Counted from the stretch's first letter, positions 52,702 through 61,176 are shown. The stretch is DNA of 64,000 nucleotides from Variovorax sp. OAS795 (GCF_040546685.1 NZ_JBEPOH010000001.1:2790001-2854000), one strand, 5' to 3'. Made by a program: numbers and translations. Notes: generated by a model not told the origin, from the letters alone.

Positions 52702-53552
52702 TGGAGCACCTCGGCCAGCCGCTCATGGGAATCCTCCAGGTCCTCGCGCGCGGCCTGCGCGACGGCCGGCAGGTCGCCCACCTCGACCGTGTTCAGGATC
52801 ACAACGTCCTGCGAGTTGTAGTAGACAACGCGCCAGCAGTTCGGCATGCGGGTGTTCGAGATGCGGCAATTGCCATAGCCGCGCGACAGGATGAGCACGC
52901 GGCCGGTGCCCAGGTGATGGTCGAGAAAGCCGATGTCCTCCACCGACATCGGCAGCAGCGTGAGGTTGATGACCTGCGCGGGGCAGCCCGGCGCCCAGGC
53001 GCGCCAATGGTCCTCGATTTCGGCCAGCAGGGCGGGCGCGTTCTGGACGTTGGGCGGCAGCGGACCGGACCACCTCGGCACCTCGGGCGCAACGTCCTCG
53101 CGCGCGACGGCTTTCAGTGCATCGGGGATGGCGCCGAGTTCGATGCTGTCGCTCGCGACGACGCCGTCGAGCGATCCGACGACCCGCCAGACGCCGGCGA
53201 AGACAGACTCCTGCACACGCAGCTCGCGCGGCGGCGTGCCCTCGTGCAGCACCAGGGCGCTGACTTCGCCCTCACCGAGGACCTGGTTGACAAGGGCAAG
53301 ATCGCCCGGATCGAGGCCGTCCAGCGCGGTACGGCGGTTGCCGCCTTCGCGGCAGACGGTTTCCAGCTTCGAAAGCGCATCTCGCAGCGCCGCGCACGCC
53401 AAGTGGTGAGCGGCGAGCTCCTCGGGCTCCGGCAGGGCCGGCGCGCGGAAGGTTTCCATGCCCTGCGGCATGGCCATGTAGGCAAGCTCTTCTTCCTCGG
53501 GCTGCGAGCCGGGGCCGATGGTACGCACAGGAATCGGAAAGTCTTTCATCAT
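52683..53552 (-). CDS. hoxQ: HoxQ (HupH family) hydrogenase expression/assembly protein
   Basis: This 289-aa protein matches HupH/HoxQ: it has PCW-like MPNCWRVVYYNSQDVVILNT and GTGRVLILSRGYGNC. HoxO and HoxQ act as chaperones of the small subunit HoxK during cofactor assembly before Tat export. It lies 7 bp downstream of hoxO and overlaps hoxR by 19 bp. Confidence 0.88.
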   Translation of the reverse strand: MMKDFPIPVRTIGPGSQPEEEELAYMAMPQGMETFRAPALPEPEELAAHHLACAALRDALSKLETVCREGGNRRTALDGLDPGDLALVNQVLGEGEVSALVLHEGTPPRELRVQESVFAGVWRVVGSLDGVVASDSIELGAIPDALKAVAREDVAPEVPRWSGPLPPNVQNAPALLAEIEDHWRAWAPGCPAQVINLTLLPMSVEDIGFLDHHLGTGRVLILSRGYGNCRISNTRMPNCWRVVYYNSQDVVILNTVEVGDLPAVAQAAREDLEDSHERLAEVLQWIEST

Positions 53553-53559
53553 GCGGCCC

Positions 53560-54063
53560 TCAGTGGCAGGCGTCAGCGGCGCCGGTGGCGCTCACCACCG
53601 GAATGCCGATGGTCGGGGCGCGACCCACCGGGCTCGCCAAGGCGGATTCGACCCGTTGCACGAACACGTCCCAATCGTGCATGCCCGACACGGTGCCGAC
53701 ATAGCCGCCATCGCGCAGGAACAGCAGCGTGGGCCAGCGCTGCGAACCGAAGCGGCGCGCAACCTTGTCCTCCAGGTCGCGCGGCACGACGGCCACCGCA
53801 AAGCGACCCGGGAAGCTGCGCATCAGCTCGGGCAGCACCGCGGCCACGTCCTGCCCTTCGGGAAAGCGCACCGGATCTCCCGCGAACAGCACCACGCGGT
53901 CGCCGCCCAGCGCGGACCAGGCATCGATGCTCTGGTCGTCAACCCAGGTCGCGCCAAAGCCCTCGACCAGCCGCGCGATGAGCGCTGAGCCTTCGCGGCG
54001 GGGTTCGGGCTGCTGGACCGGAAGACGCACGAGCGTCTCGGTGCCGGTGGTTTCGAGTGTCAT
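53560..54063 (-). CDS. hoxO: HoxO (HupG/HyaE family) hydrogenase chaperone
   Basis: This 167-aa protein has a thioredoxin-like fold without the active CxxC, as in HyaE/HupG. Features are FAGDPVRFPEGQDVAAVLPE and RFGSQRWPTLLFLRDGGYV. It binds the Tat signal of the small subunit with HoxQ. It overlaps hoxL by 4 bp. Confidence 0.88.
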   Translation of the reverse strand: MTLETTGTETLVRLPVQQPEPRREGSALIARLVEGFGATWVDDQSIDAWSALGGDRVVLFAGDPVRFPEGQDVAAVLPELMRSFPGRFAVAVVPRDLEDKVARRFGSQRWPTLLFLRDGGYVGTVSGMHDWDVFVQRVESALASPVGRAPTIGIPVVSATGAADACH

Positions 54064-54404
54064 GAAGGGCTTTCGGTGGGTTCGTGGGCAAGGCGCGTCG
54101 GCGGGTGGCCGCACAGCGCGAGAAGTTCCTGCGTGCTCGCGGCGGAAGGGAGGGCGAACGCAACCGCGGTGTCTCCTACGGCACCGGCCTGCGCTGCCGC
54201 GAGCAGGTCGAGCGTGGCGTCGATCTCGGCAGCACGCCGCGAGTCGATGCGCTCGCGAACGCTGTCGAGGAAGACCAGCACCCAGTCCCCGACCGCGGGT
54301 TCGGCCACCAGCAAGGTCCGGACGCGGCGCTGTTCGCCCCGCCCGCGGCAGATGGCGTGCCCCGGCTCGACAGCGACGATCTGCATGGGAATGCCGATGC
54401 ACAT
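54060..54404 (-). CDS. hoxL: HoxL (HypC/HupF family) hydrogenase chaperone
   Basis: This 114-aa protein begins MCIGIPMQIV, the HypC-type N-terminal cysteine motif, with a C-terminal extension relative to HypC, as in HupF. It is dedicated to the membrane-bound hydrogenase large subunit. In C. necator, HoxL helps maturation in air. It lies 7 bp downstream of hoxM and overlaps hoxO by 4 bp. Confidence 0.93.
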   Translation of the reverse strand: MCIGIPMQIVAVEPGHAICRGRGEQRRVRTLLVAEPAVGDWVLVFLDSVRERIDSRRAAEIDATLDLLAAAQAGAVGDTAVAFALPSAASTQELLALCGHPPTRLAHEPTESPS

Positions 54405-54411
54405 GATTCGC

Positions 54412-55047
54412 TCAGGCCGGCTGCCCGGCGAGAGCGGGCAGAAAGCGTTCGTCGCCGAGCCGGCAGGCGGCGTCCTCGTCGGGCCGTTCGGCCTCGTAGC
54501 GATCGAGATCGAGCTGGCGGAAGGTCACGGCCTCTGGGCTGGCCAGCGGATGGCGGCGCGGACGCGGCACGGCGCCCCAGCGGCGCAGTTCGTCGACGCC
54601 GAGCGCGAGCGCGTCCTCCATCGCAAGCTTCACGCAGGGGCGCAGGCTGCCGCCGTAGTCATCGAGTTCTTCCGGCTGGCAACCGACGAGCAGCACGCGC
54701 TGCGGATAGCGCTCGGTGAGTTGCGCCAGCATGAGAACCTCCTGGAAGCCGGTCTGGTGCAGGCTCATCTTCTTGGCACCCATGAAGCGCGGCACTTCGT
54801 CGTCCTCGATCAGCTTGAGCGTGCCGGCGGGCAGGCCGTAGTCGATCGCGTCGAAGATCAGCAGCCGGGTGGCCTGCTGGACGTGCTGGATCAGGTAGAG
54901 CCCCTGCGTGCCGCCATCGATCAGCGCCACATGCGGCGCGAACTCGTAGCGCCGCTGCAGCGCCTCGACACAGCGCACACCGAAGCCCTCGTCGGCCCAC
55001 AGCACATTGCCGATGCCGAGCACGCAGATCGTTTCATCCGGGGCCAT
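54412..55047 (-). CDS. hoxM: HoxM hydrogenase maturation protease
   Basis: This 211-aa endopeptidase cleaves the C-terminal peptide of HoxG after nickel insertion. The nickel-sensing residues match the HybD/HoxM pattern: E20 in GIGNVLWADEGFG, D66 in LLIFDAIDYG and H97 in KKMSLHQTG. It lies 4 bp downstream of hoxZ and 7 bp upstream of hoxL. HoxC needs no such processing, so HoxM serves HoxG only. Confidence 0.94.
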   Translation of the reverse strand: MAPDETICVLGIGNVLWADEGFGVRCVEALQRRYEFAPHVALIDGGTQGLYLIQHVQQATRLLIFDAIDYGLPAGTLKLIEDDEVPRFMGAKKMSLHQTGFQEVLMLAQLTERYPQRVLLVGCQPEELDDYGGSLRPCVKLAMEDALALGVDELRRWGAVPRPRRHPLASPEAVTFRQLDLDRYEAERPDEDAACRLGDERFLPALAGQPA

Positions 55048-55051
55048 GTGC

Positions 55052-55780
55052 TCAGTCCTTGAACGTGCGGTGGCCGGAGATCATCGTGCTGACCACGCTG
55101 GAGCGGCCCATGATGTCTTCGCGGATGGCGGCATACACATGCACGATCACGAAGACGATCAGCCCCCACATGCCGAGGTGGTGCCAGGTGTGTACGTCCT
55201 GCGACTGCCCGAAGAGCGGGACGACCCAGCCGAACAGCCGGTCCTGCCATGAGCCGCGCTGGGCGCCTTCCGCATAGAGCGCAAAGCCGGTGACGATCAT
55301 GAAGATGCACAGCAGCAGGAAGCCGAAGAACATCGCGAAGCGCGCCAGCGGGTTGTGGCCCACATAGCGGCCCGGCCGTGCGCTGACGAACGCATACCAC
55401 TTCGCCATGCCCCAGATCTCCTGCCAGTAGATGCGCTGGAAGACCGGAACCCAGAACAGCTCGCGCGCATGGTGGTTGCCGACAACGGCCCAGTAGATGC
55501 GCCCGAGCAGGCCGACCGCGAGCACATAGCCCGCCGCGAAATGCGCGAAGCGGATGTAGCCCATCAGGAAGTTCGCACTGGCCTCGCCGGGCTGGGTCGG
55601 CAGCGGGGAGCCGATGAAATACCCGGTGAGGGCCAGCACGGTGATCGCGAGCGCATTGATCCAGTGCCAGATCCTGACCGGTGCCTCGTACACATAGACC
55701 GATTTGATCGACTGGCCGTGCGCCACGCTGCTGTCGTCGGCGCTGCGCGCCGGGACCGGGGGGGATGAAGTCGTGTTCAT
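55052..55780 (-). CDS. hoxZ: HoxZ, di-haem cytochrome b of the membrane-bound hydrogenase
   Basis: This 242-aa membrane protein has four hydrophobic segments and the His residues expected of a HyaC/HupC/HoxZ cytochrome b (APVRIWHWINAL, YIRFAHFAAGYV, HVYAAIRED). It anchors HoxKG to the membrane and passes electrons from H2 to quinone. It is 30 bp downstream of a hupE gene and 4 bp upstream of hoxM. Confidence 0.93.
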   Translation of the reverse strand: MNTTSSPPVPARSADDSSVAHGQSIKSVYVYEAPVRIWHWINALAITVLALTGYFIGSPLPTQPGEASANFLMGYIRFAHFAAGYVLAVGLLGRIYWAVVGNHHARELFWVPVFQRIYWQEIWGMAKWYAFVSARPGRYVGHNPLARFAMFFGFLLLCIFMIVTGFALYAEGAQRGSWQDRLFGWVVPLFGQSQDVHTWHHLGMWGLIVFVIVHVYAAIREDIMGRSSVVSTMISGHRTFKD

Positions 55781-55810
55781 GGCGTGTTCCTGCGGTGGTG
55801 CGCACCGGCC

Positions 55811-56428
55811 TCAGAAGCGCGCGGCGAGCATGAGGAGCCCGCTGCCGGCGATCAGCGCGGTTGCGGTGCGCCAAGCCCAGCCCGGCAGGCGCTGCAGCGA
55901 GGCGCCGGCCCACAGGCCCACGAGGTGCAGCAGCGTCGAGGCGGCCATGAAGCCGGCTGCATAGGCCACGAACGAGTGGCCCCCGGCCAGCTCGGCGCCA
56001 TGGGCTTGCCCGTGGAGCACACCGGCCATCGCGACGAGCGCGAAGCCGGTGGCCGGCGCGATGCGCCTGGCATTCAGCATCAAGAGCGCGAGCACGACCA
56101 CGCTCAGCGCGATGCCGGCCTCGACCCATGGCAGGCCGATGCCGCCCGCGGCCAAGGCGGCGCCGGGCAGCAGCGTCGCAAGGAAAACCGCCGGGCCGGC
56201 GGCTCGCCATGCCTTCGGCAGTGCGACCACCGACCACATGCCCACCGCCACCATGGCAAGCAGGTGGTCGAGGCCGCCGAAAGGGTGGGCGAGTCCGGCC
56301 GCGAAGCTTTCCGCGCCGTGGCCGGGATGGGCTTGCGCCGACGAGGCCATCGCGAGTGCGGCCACAACGGCCAGGCTCTTGGCGACGGACACCCGAACGC
56401 GGGCGTTGCGTGTTGTCTGGTTCTGCAT
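55811..56428 (-). CDS. hupE: HupE/UreJ-family nickel transporter
   Basis: This 205-aa membrane protein has a signal-like N-terminus, then mature HPGHGAESFAAGLAHPFGGL and DHLLAMVAVGMWSV. HPxGxDH histidine motifs in the first segment define the HupE/UreJ family, which imports nickel. Six hydrophobic segments are seen. It lies between hoxG and hoxZ, 28 bp after hoxG. The C. necator hox operon has no hupE at this place, so this is an insertion that couples nickel import to hydrogenase synthesis. Confidence 0.9.
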   Translation of the reverse strand: MQNQTTRNARVRVSVAKSLAVVAALAMASSAQAHPGHGAESFAAGLAHPFGGLDHLLAMVAVGMWSVVALPKAWRAAGPAVFLATLLPGAALAAGGIGLPWVEAGIALSVVVLALLMLNARRIAPATGFALVAMAGVLHGQAHGAELAGGHSFVAYAAGFMAASTLLHLVGLWAGASLQRLPGWAWRTATALIAGSGLLMLAARF

Positions 56429-56456
56429 GTGCTTGTCTCCGTTCCTTGAGTTTTTT

Positions 56457-58313
56457 TCAGCGCACCGTGACGCTGGCGAGTTCCTGGCCGTCGGGGCTCA
56501 TGACGTGCGTCGAGCACGCGAGGCACGGGTCGAACGAATGCAGCGTGCGCAGGATCTCGACAGGCTGCTCCGGATCGGCCATGGGCGTATTCATCAGGCT
56601 GGCCTCGAACGCGCCGATCTGGCCCTTGGTGTCGCGCGGGCTGCCGTTCCAGGTCGTCGGCACCACGCACTGGTAGTTCTCGATGCGGCCATCCTTGATG
56701 CGAATCCAGTGGCCGAGCGCGCCGCGCGGCGCGGCGACCGTGCCCACGCCCTTGGCCTCCTTGGGCCAGGTGGCCGGGTCCCACTTCTCGACGTTGGCGG
56801 TGCTGGTGTCGCCGGCCTTGATGTTCGCAACCAGTTCCTGGAAGTCTTCGAGCATCATCTCGGCGCAGTACTGCGCTTCGAGGGCGCGCGCGAGCGTCCG
56901 GCCGATGGTCGTAGGCAGCAGCTGCTTCACCGTGTACTGGGTCTCCGGCATGCCCAGCGCCTTCGGAAACACCTTGTTGATGACCGCGGCGGAGAGATCG
57001 ACCTGTTCCTTCACCCGCTGGCAGTGCGGATTGCCCTTTGCCGCGTGCGCATAGCCGAGGATGTAGCGCGACAGCGGCCCCACCTCCATCGCATGGCCGC
57101 GCCAGCGCGGGGACTTGATCCACGAATACTTGGCGCTCTCGTCCAGCCGCTCGATGTTGGTCCGCGTGCCCTTGGTCTTCGCGCCGAGCTCATAGTTGGG
57201 CTCGGTCACGCCGTCCCATGGATGCAGGCCCTTCGATTCGTCCGCGTACTTGTACCAGCTGTGGTTGACGAACTCCTGCACCTGCTCGGGATCGCGCGGG
57301 TCGACCGGCAGGATCTCGTTCCAGTTGCCGCCCAGGATCGCGCCGCCGGGCAGCTGCTGGGTCCTGCGGTCGCCCATCACCTTTTCATAGGTGCCGTAGT
57401 CCATCACGTTGGTGGCGGACAGGCCGCCGCCGTAGAGCCATCCGGCCTGCTTGTAGATGGTGCCGATGGCGAGTACGTCGGGGATGTACACGTTGTTGTT
57501 GAACTCGATCATTTCGCGGATGCGCGCCTCGATGAAGTTCAGCCGCTCCATGTTGACCGGTGCGCCCGCCGCGCCGTCCTTGTCGATGTTGATGGCGCAC
57601 GGAACGCCTCCCACCAGGTAGTTCGGATGCGGGTTCTTTCCGCCGAAGATGGTGTGGACCTTGACCCACTCCTTCTGCAGGTCGAGGGCCTCCAGGTAGT
57701 GCGTCACCGCCATCAGGTTGGCCTCCGGCGGCAGCACGTAGGCCTTGTTGCCCCAGTAGCCGTTCATGAAAGGGCCGAGTTGCCCGCTCTCGACGAACTT
57801 CTTGAGCCGGTTCTGGATGTCGCGGAAGTAGCCCGGCGACGACATCGGATGCGAAGGCGACACCGTCTGCTGCAGCTCCGACGTCTTCTTCGGATCGGCC
57901 TTGAGCGCGGACACCACGTCGACCCAGTCGAGCGCATGCAGGTGGTAGAAGTGCACGGCATGGTCGTGCTCCTGCAGCGTCTTGGCCATGATCTCGCGGA
58001 TCAGGTAGGCGTTCTTCGGAATGGCGATGCCCAGCGCATCTTCCACCGCGCGCACCGAGGCCAGCGCATGGCAGCCTGTGCACACGCCGCAGATGCGCTC
58101 GACAAAGGCCCAGGCGTCCCGCGGGTCGCGGCCCTTGAGGATCACTTCCAGGCCGCGCCACATCGTGCCGGTGGATACGGCGTTGCGGATCACGTTGTTG
58201 CTGTCGACGTTGACCTCGCAGCGCATGTGGCCCTCGATGCGCGTCACCGGGTCCACCACGATGCGGCGGCCCGTGTCATCCATCTTGAAGCCTTGTGTCT
58301 CGTATGCACTCAT
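56457..58313 (-). CDS. hoxG: membrane-bound [NiFe]-hydrogenase large subunit
   Basis: This 618-aa subunit has the active-site ligands C75 and C78 ([12 protein letters not shown], with H82) and C597 and C600 ([11 protein letters not shown]). The same numbers are known for C. necator HoxG, so the protein has no length change. It ends [15 protein letters not shown], the peptide removed by HoxM after H603. It holds the Ni-Fe(CN)2CO site that oxidises H2. The ATG at 58313 lies 32 bp after hoxK. Confidence 0.97.
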   Translation of the reverse strand: MSAYETQGFKMDDTGRRIVVDPVTRIEGHMRCEVNVDSNNVIRNAVSTGTMWRGLEVILKGRDPRDAWAFVERICGVCTGCHALASVRAVEDALGIAIPKNAYLIREIMAKTLQEHDHAVHFYHLHALDWVDVVSALKADPKKTSELQQTVSPSHPMSSPGYFRDIQNRLKKFVESGQLGPFMNGYWGNKAYVLPPEANLMAVTHYLEALDLQKEWVKVHTIFGGKNPHPNYLVGGVPCAINIDKDGAAGAPVNMERLNFIEARIREMIEFNNNVYIPDVLAIGTIYKQAGWLYGGGLSATNVMDYGTYEKVMGDRRTQQLPGGAILGGNWNEILPVDPRDPEQVQEFVNHSWYKYADESKGLHPWDGVTEPNYELGAKTKGTRTNIERLDESAKYSWIKSPRWRGHAMEVGPLSRYILGYAHAAKGNPHCQRVKEQVDLSAAVINKVFPKALGMPETQYTVKQLLPTTIGRTLARALEAQYCAEMMLEDFQELVANIKAGDTSTANVEKWDPATWPKEAKGVGTVAAPRGALGHWIRIKDGRIENYQCVVPTTWNGSPRDTKGQIGAFEASLMNTPMADPEQPVEILRTLHSFDPCLACSTHVMSPDGQELASVTVR

Positions 58314-58345
58314 TGGTACTTTTCCTTGCCGTGGGAGCGTGGGGG

Positions 58346-59437
58346 TCAGTGCCCGGCGTTGGCCGGTGCCTGGGTGTCGGCCTTTGCCTGCGCAGCGCGC
58401 TTGATCGCCGATGCGGCGGCGTGCGCGACGGCGGCCGCGCCGACCACGCCGGCGGCGGTCGCGCCGACCTGGTCCGCGTTGGCCTCGACGCCGAACTGGT
58501 GGATGTCCGTCAAGCGGTTGTAGAACGAGCCCTTGTCCCAGAAGCCGTCTTCCGAGCAGCCGATGCAGCCGTGGCCCGCCTTGATGGGGAAGCTGGTGCC
58601 TTCGTTCCATTGCACGGTCGAGCAGGCGTTGTAGGTGGTCGGGCCCTTGCAGCCGACCTTGTAGAGGCAGTAGCCCTTGCGCGCGGATTCATCGTCCCAG
58701 GCCTCGACGAACTGACCGGCATCGAAGTGCGGCCGGCGGTAGCACTTGTCGTGGATGCGCTGGCTGTAGAACATCTTCGGCCGGCCCTGGCGGTCGAGCT
58801 CGGGAATCCGGTCGAAGGTCAGCATGTAGGTGATGACGCCGGTCATGACTTCGGCGATCGGCGGGCAGCCCGGCACCTTGATGATCGGCTTGTCGAAGAT
58901 CACCTTGTGGATAGGGGTGGCCTGTGTCGGGTTCGGCTTGGCGGCCTGCACGCAACCCCACGAGGCGCAAGAGCCCCACGAGATGATCGCCTTGGCATCC
59001 TTGGCAACGTGCTTGAGCTGGTCGATGAAGGGCTTGCCGCCGATGATGCAACTCATGCCGTCCTGGTTGAGCGGCGGGTTGCCTTCCACGGCCAGGATGT
59101 AGTTGCCCTTGTACTTCTTCATGATCTCTTCGAGGATCGCCTCGGCCTGGTGTCCGGCGGCAGCCATCAGCGTGTCGTCGTAGTCCAGCGAGATCATCGA
59201 CAGCACCACGTCCTTGGCCAGCGGATGCGCCGAGCGGATGAACGACTCCGAACAGCAGGTGCATTCGAGGCCGTGGAGCCAGAGCACCGGTGTGCGCGGC
59301 TTGGTTTCCATCGCGTGGGCGATCTGCGGCACGAAGGCCGGCCCGAGCCCAAGCGATGTGGCAGTGAGCGAGCAGTACTTGAGCAGACTGCGGCGCGAGA
59401 TGCCCTGGCGGCGCATCACCTCGTAGAACGTTTCCAT
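58346..59437 (-). CDS. hoxK: membrane-bound [NiFe]-hydrogenase small subunit, oxygen-tolerant type
   Basis: This 363-aa Tat substrate starts [20 protein letters not shown], with the twin-arginine motif and cleavage after QIAHA. In mature numbering, C17, C19 and C20 (LECTCCSES) and C115 and C120 ([12 protein letters not shown]) give the six-cysteine 4Fe-3S proximal cluster of oxygen-tolerant group 1d hydrogenases. A C-terminal Ala-rich hydrophobic segment anchors it. GGAGA lies 8 nt before the ATG. It is the first gene of a 23-gene operon. Confidence 0.97.
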   Translation of the reverse strand: METFYEVMRRQGISRRSLLKYCSLTATSLGLGPAFVPQIAHAMETKPRTPVLWLHGLECTCCSESFIRSAHPLAKDVVLSMISLDYDDTLMAAAGHQAEAILEEIMKKYKGNYILAVEGNPPLNQDGMSCIIGGKPFIDQLKHVAKDAKAIISWGSCASWGCVQAAKPNPTQATPIHKVIFDKPIIKVPGCPPIAEVMTGVITYMLTFDRIPELDRQGRPKMFYSQRIHDKCYRRPHFDAGQFVEAWDDESARKGYCLYKVGCKGPTTYNACSTVQWNEGTSFPIKAGHGCIGCSEDGFWDKGSFYNRLTDIHQFGVEANADQVGATAAGVVGAAAVAHAAASAIKRAAQAKADTQAPANAGH

Positions 59438-59530
59438 CGTGTGCTGTCTCCTTGCCTGTGCGGCGATGTCGTGGACAGCGGGCTTGCGACGGGCCGGCGA
59501 CCCGGTCAATGCCTGCTGCCCCGTCCTAAG

Positions 59531-59546
59531 CGCAACTTGCGGGCCC
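59531..59546 (-). promoter_or_regulatory. sigma-54 promoter of the hydrogenase operon
   Basis: On the minus strand it reads GGGCCCG-N4-TTGCG, with the invariant GG and GC dinucleotides exactly 10 bp apart. It compares with the consensus TGGCACG-N4-TTGCW. The predicted start is near 59520, leaving an 83-nt leader before hoxK. Confidence 0.7.
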
Positions 59547-59585
59547 GTTCCCGGACCACCAGGGGAATACCCTGAAGGGGCGCGG

Positions 59586-59598
59586 CAACTGCTTGATT
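59586..59598 (-). promoter_or_regulatory. IHF-binding-site match
   Basis: On the minus strand it reads AATCAA-GCAG-TTG, an exact match to WATCAANNNNTTR. It lies about 66-78 bp upstream of the predicted start, between the promoter and the dyad, where IHF bending would act. Confidence 0.6.
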
Positions 59599-59675
59599 TG
59601 ATTGGGCCGACTCGGCGGGCGCGGCGCCGCGTCCGGGCTGCATGTCGATGCAGCGCTTCCAGTCCGGTCGCCAAA

Positions 59676-59694
59676 GTGGAAGCGCTGCTTCCAC
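59676..59694. promoter_or_regulatory. candidate HoxA enhancer dyad GTGGAAGC-GCT-GCTTCCAC
   Basis: Perfect 8-bp inverted arms with a 3-bp spacer lie about 156-174 bp upstream of the predicted sigma-54 start. A related half-site, GCGCTTCCAG, sits just outside at 59653-59662. HoxA binding is inferred from position. Confidence 0.5.
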
Positions 59695-59761
59695 CGGCGC
59701 CTGCGATCCGGATGGCGGCCCGGACAGGAAGCAGATGAAGAGATTCTTCGTTGACTGCCAT

Positions 59762-60168
59762 GGCTGAGGACGCCAGGCCTCCTTCGAGCAAGGGGAGCGT
59801 CCACGGTCTACGTCGCGCCGTCGTGGCTCGCAAGGCCAATGCCCTGATGCTCCAGGCGATGGCGTTCGATCAGGATGGGACGCTGGTGGACAGCGCCGGC
59901 GGCGTTGTGCTGGCACTCGACACGGCGCTGCACGATGCCGACCTGCCTTGCTTCAATCTGCAGCGTGTGCGCAGCTGAATCGGCGATGGACCCGATATGC
60001 TCGTCGAGCGGGCGTTGCGCGCGATCGACTTGCAGGAGATCGACACAGCATGGTTGTCAGCTCGCGTGCGCCGCAATTTCGACGCGATGACGCTGGGCTT
60101 GCCGTTTGCCGAATGCTCGATCTACGCAGGTGTCGAAAAGCTGCTGGGGCTGCTCAGGCGCAAGAACG
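59762..60168 (+). pseudogene. decayed phosphoglycolate-phosphatase-like gene, copy 2
   Basis: An ATG at 59847 opens [19 protein letters not shown] with the HAD nucleophile motif. The frame stays open through LPCFNLQRVRS, hits a TGA at 59976-59978, then continues in frame as IGDGPDMLVERALRA to about GVEKLLGLLRRKNVN. Family members have W before IGDG, so this is a TGG-to-TGA nonsense mutation. The 3' half of the gene, including the later HAD motifs, is missing, and integrase-like sequence follows. The first 330 bp are a repeat of 29342-29690. Confidence 0.8.
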
Positions 60169-60412
60169 TGAACCCCGTGGACAGCCGCCGCGTGAGAAAC
60201 TACCAGCTTGATCTAGCCGATGTCCATGCTGATGGTGACGGGACCGGCGCCTTCCGTGGCGCGGTCCTTGCCGAAATGGATGAGCCGCTCGCAGCAATTC
60301 CTTCACGTCGGTGACATGCAGATCGATCAGGTCGCGTTTCGCTCGCGTGGACACCCTTGCGACAGACTTGCGCGCGCCAGTTGCCTGACGGAAGCTGCTC
60401 GAAGGTGGGCAT
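60169..60412 (-). pseudogene. tyrosine-integrase remnant
   Basis: The N-terminus MPTFEQLPSGNWRAQVCRKG from 60412 is the arm-binding start of island integrases. It shifts frame to LIDLHVTDVKELL, then again to RLIHFGKDRATEGAGPVTIS and, after a stop, IKLVVSHAAAVHG, pieces of the core-binding domain in the right order. The catalytic domain is absent. It diverges from the dusA fragment with 19 bp between starts, the usual place for a dusA-targeting integrase. Confidence 0.75.
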
Positions 60413-60431
60413 TCGCGGGGTTTTTAACTGT

Positions 60432-60509
60432 ATGAGTGAAATCGCTAAAACATTGAATTTAAAAGAGAAAATCGTCTCCGTGGCCCCGATGATGGATTGG
60501 ACGGGCTAG
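60432..60509 (+). pseudogene. dusA: dusA 5' fragment (integration scar)
   Basis: A 25-codon frame reads MSEIAKTLNLKEK and then VSVAPMMDWTG, and stops. VSVAPMMDWT is the conserved N-terminal substrate-binding motif of tRNA-dihydrouridine synthase A; the rest of the gene is absent. dusA is a known integration hotspot for genomic islands, with crossover in exactly this segment. The low-GC codons up to the motif look like an island-supplied 5' end. Confidence 0.75.
60486..60502 (+). other. candidate attachment-site core in dusA
   Basis: The 17-bp CCGATGATGGATTGGAC encodes the PMMDW part of DusA. Homology to dusA ends right after it, as expected at an integrase crossover. A second copy is not seen in this window and should lie at the far end of the island. 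Confidence 0.55.
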
Positions 60510-60560
60510 CGCCAAAAACACCTTCTCTGACAACAAGTTATCGAAGGCGTTGTGCCCTCG

Positions 60561-60594
60561 TGTGGCACGAATGTGGCTTCGCGCCGTGTGGGAC
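60561..60594 (+). repeat. three TGTGG direct repeats near the attachment site
   Basis: TGTGGCAC (60561), TGTGGCTT (60572) and TGTGGGAC (60587) lie 60-90 bp past the dusA core. Short direct repeats of this kind near an attachment core are candidate integrase arm sites. The 60510-60673 stretch holds no other recognisable feature. Confidence 0.3.
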
Positions 60595-60673
60595 TAGTCT
60601 GTAGAGTTCAGCTGTCCCTAAGTCGAGGACGAATCGCTACGACGACTTCTCGCACAACCTCCATAGGCCCTAA

Positions 60674-61078
60674 ATGACTTTGACAGAGGCATTCGCGAAG
60701 TATGGTGCCAAGTTGCGCAATCGTCAGTGGTCGATGGCAGCACTAGCGCCCAACGGCGCCCTAGTCGTTAGCCTGTATGCGAATTGGTTCAAAAAGGGTG
60801 AGCAGCCACGTACACTGACTTATGCAGACACATTCTCGAACTGGAAGGGCAACGAGTTAGGCCGGAACGAATTCAGAAGGCTGCTTCTAGACGTTGAGGA
60901 GCGCAGCGCGCCTATTTACATAGTCCTTGCTCACCCTCATCCAACTCAGATGCACTTGGTTGGGGCTGTCCAAGACGAAAGCGTGATCAAAAAATCCTTT
61001 TCTGTACGCCCGGATTGGGTCGGCGCACTCGAACACTTCGATGGCGACGCCTATAGACTCTTAATTCGCCAAGAATAA
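60674..61078 (+). CDS. hypothetical protein, island cargo
   Basis: I do not recognise this 134-aa protein. It starts MTLTEAFAKYGAKLRNRQWS and has an alternating hydrophobic core (ALVVSLYANWF, PIYIVLAHPHPTQMHLVGAV) suggesting a small alpha/beta fold. No signal peptide or membrane segment is visible. It lies 98 bp upstream of the HEPN-like gene in the same direction and shares its AT-rich codon use, so it may belong to the same system or be a separate cargo gene. Confidence 0.65.
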   Translation: MTLTEAFAKYGAKLRNRQWSMAALAPNGALVVSLYANWFKKGEQPRTLTYADTFSNWKGNELGRNEFRRLLLDVEERSAPIYIVLAHPHPTQMHLVGAVQDESVIKKSFSVRPDWVGALEHFDGDAYRLLIRQE

Positions 61079-61176
61079 GCCAGATTGGGCGTCTGAGACA
61101 TCCAATAGTTCCGGGTTCCGAGCATTGATCTGAGCGATGTATATCGCTGCCGTTGTCAAAATACTAAAGGAGGAGC

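Larger units (their letters stand above)
59438..59761 (-). promoter_or_regulatory. hoxK upstream regulatory region
   Basis: This 324-bp region in front of hoxK holds a sigma-54 promoter (59531-59546), an IHF-consensus match (59586-59598) and a 19-bp dyad (59676-59694). The order and spacing fit a classic enhancer promoter that HoxA would activate. No gene is supported in it. Confidence 0.65.

Noticed and set aside
56049..58523. An 824-codon plus-strand frame opposite hoxG and hupE
   Set aside because: The antisense reading of HoxG, whose active-site cysteines are intact, explains it.
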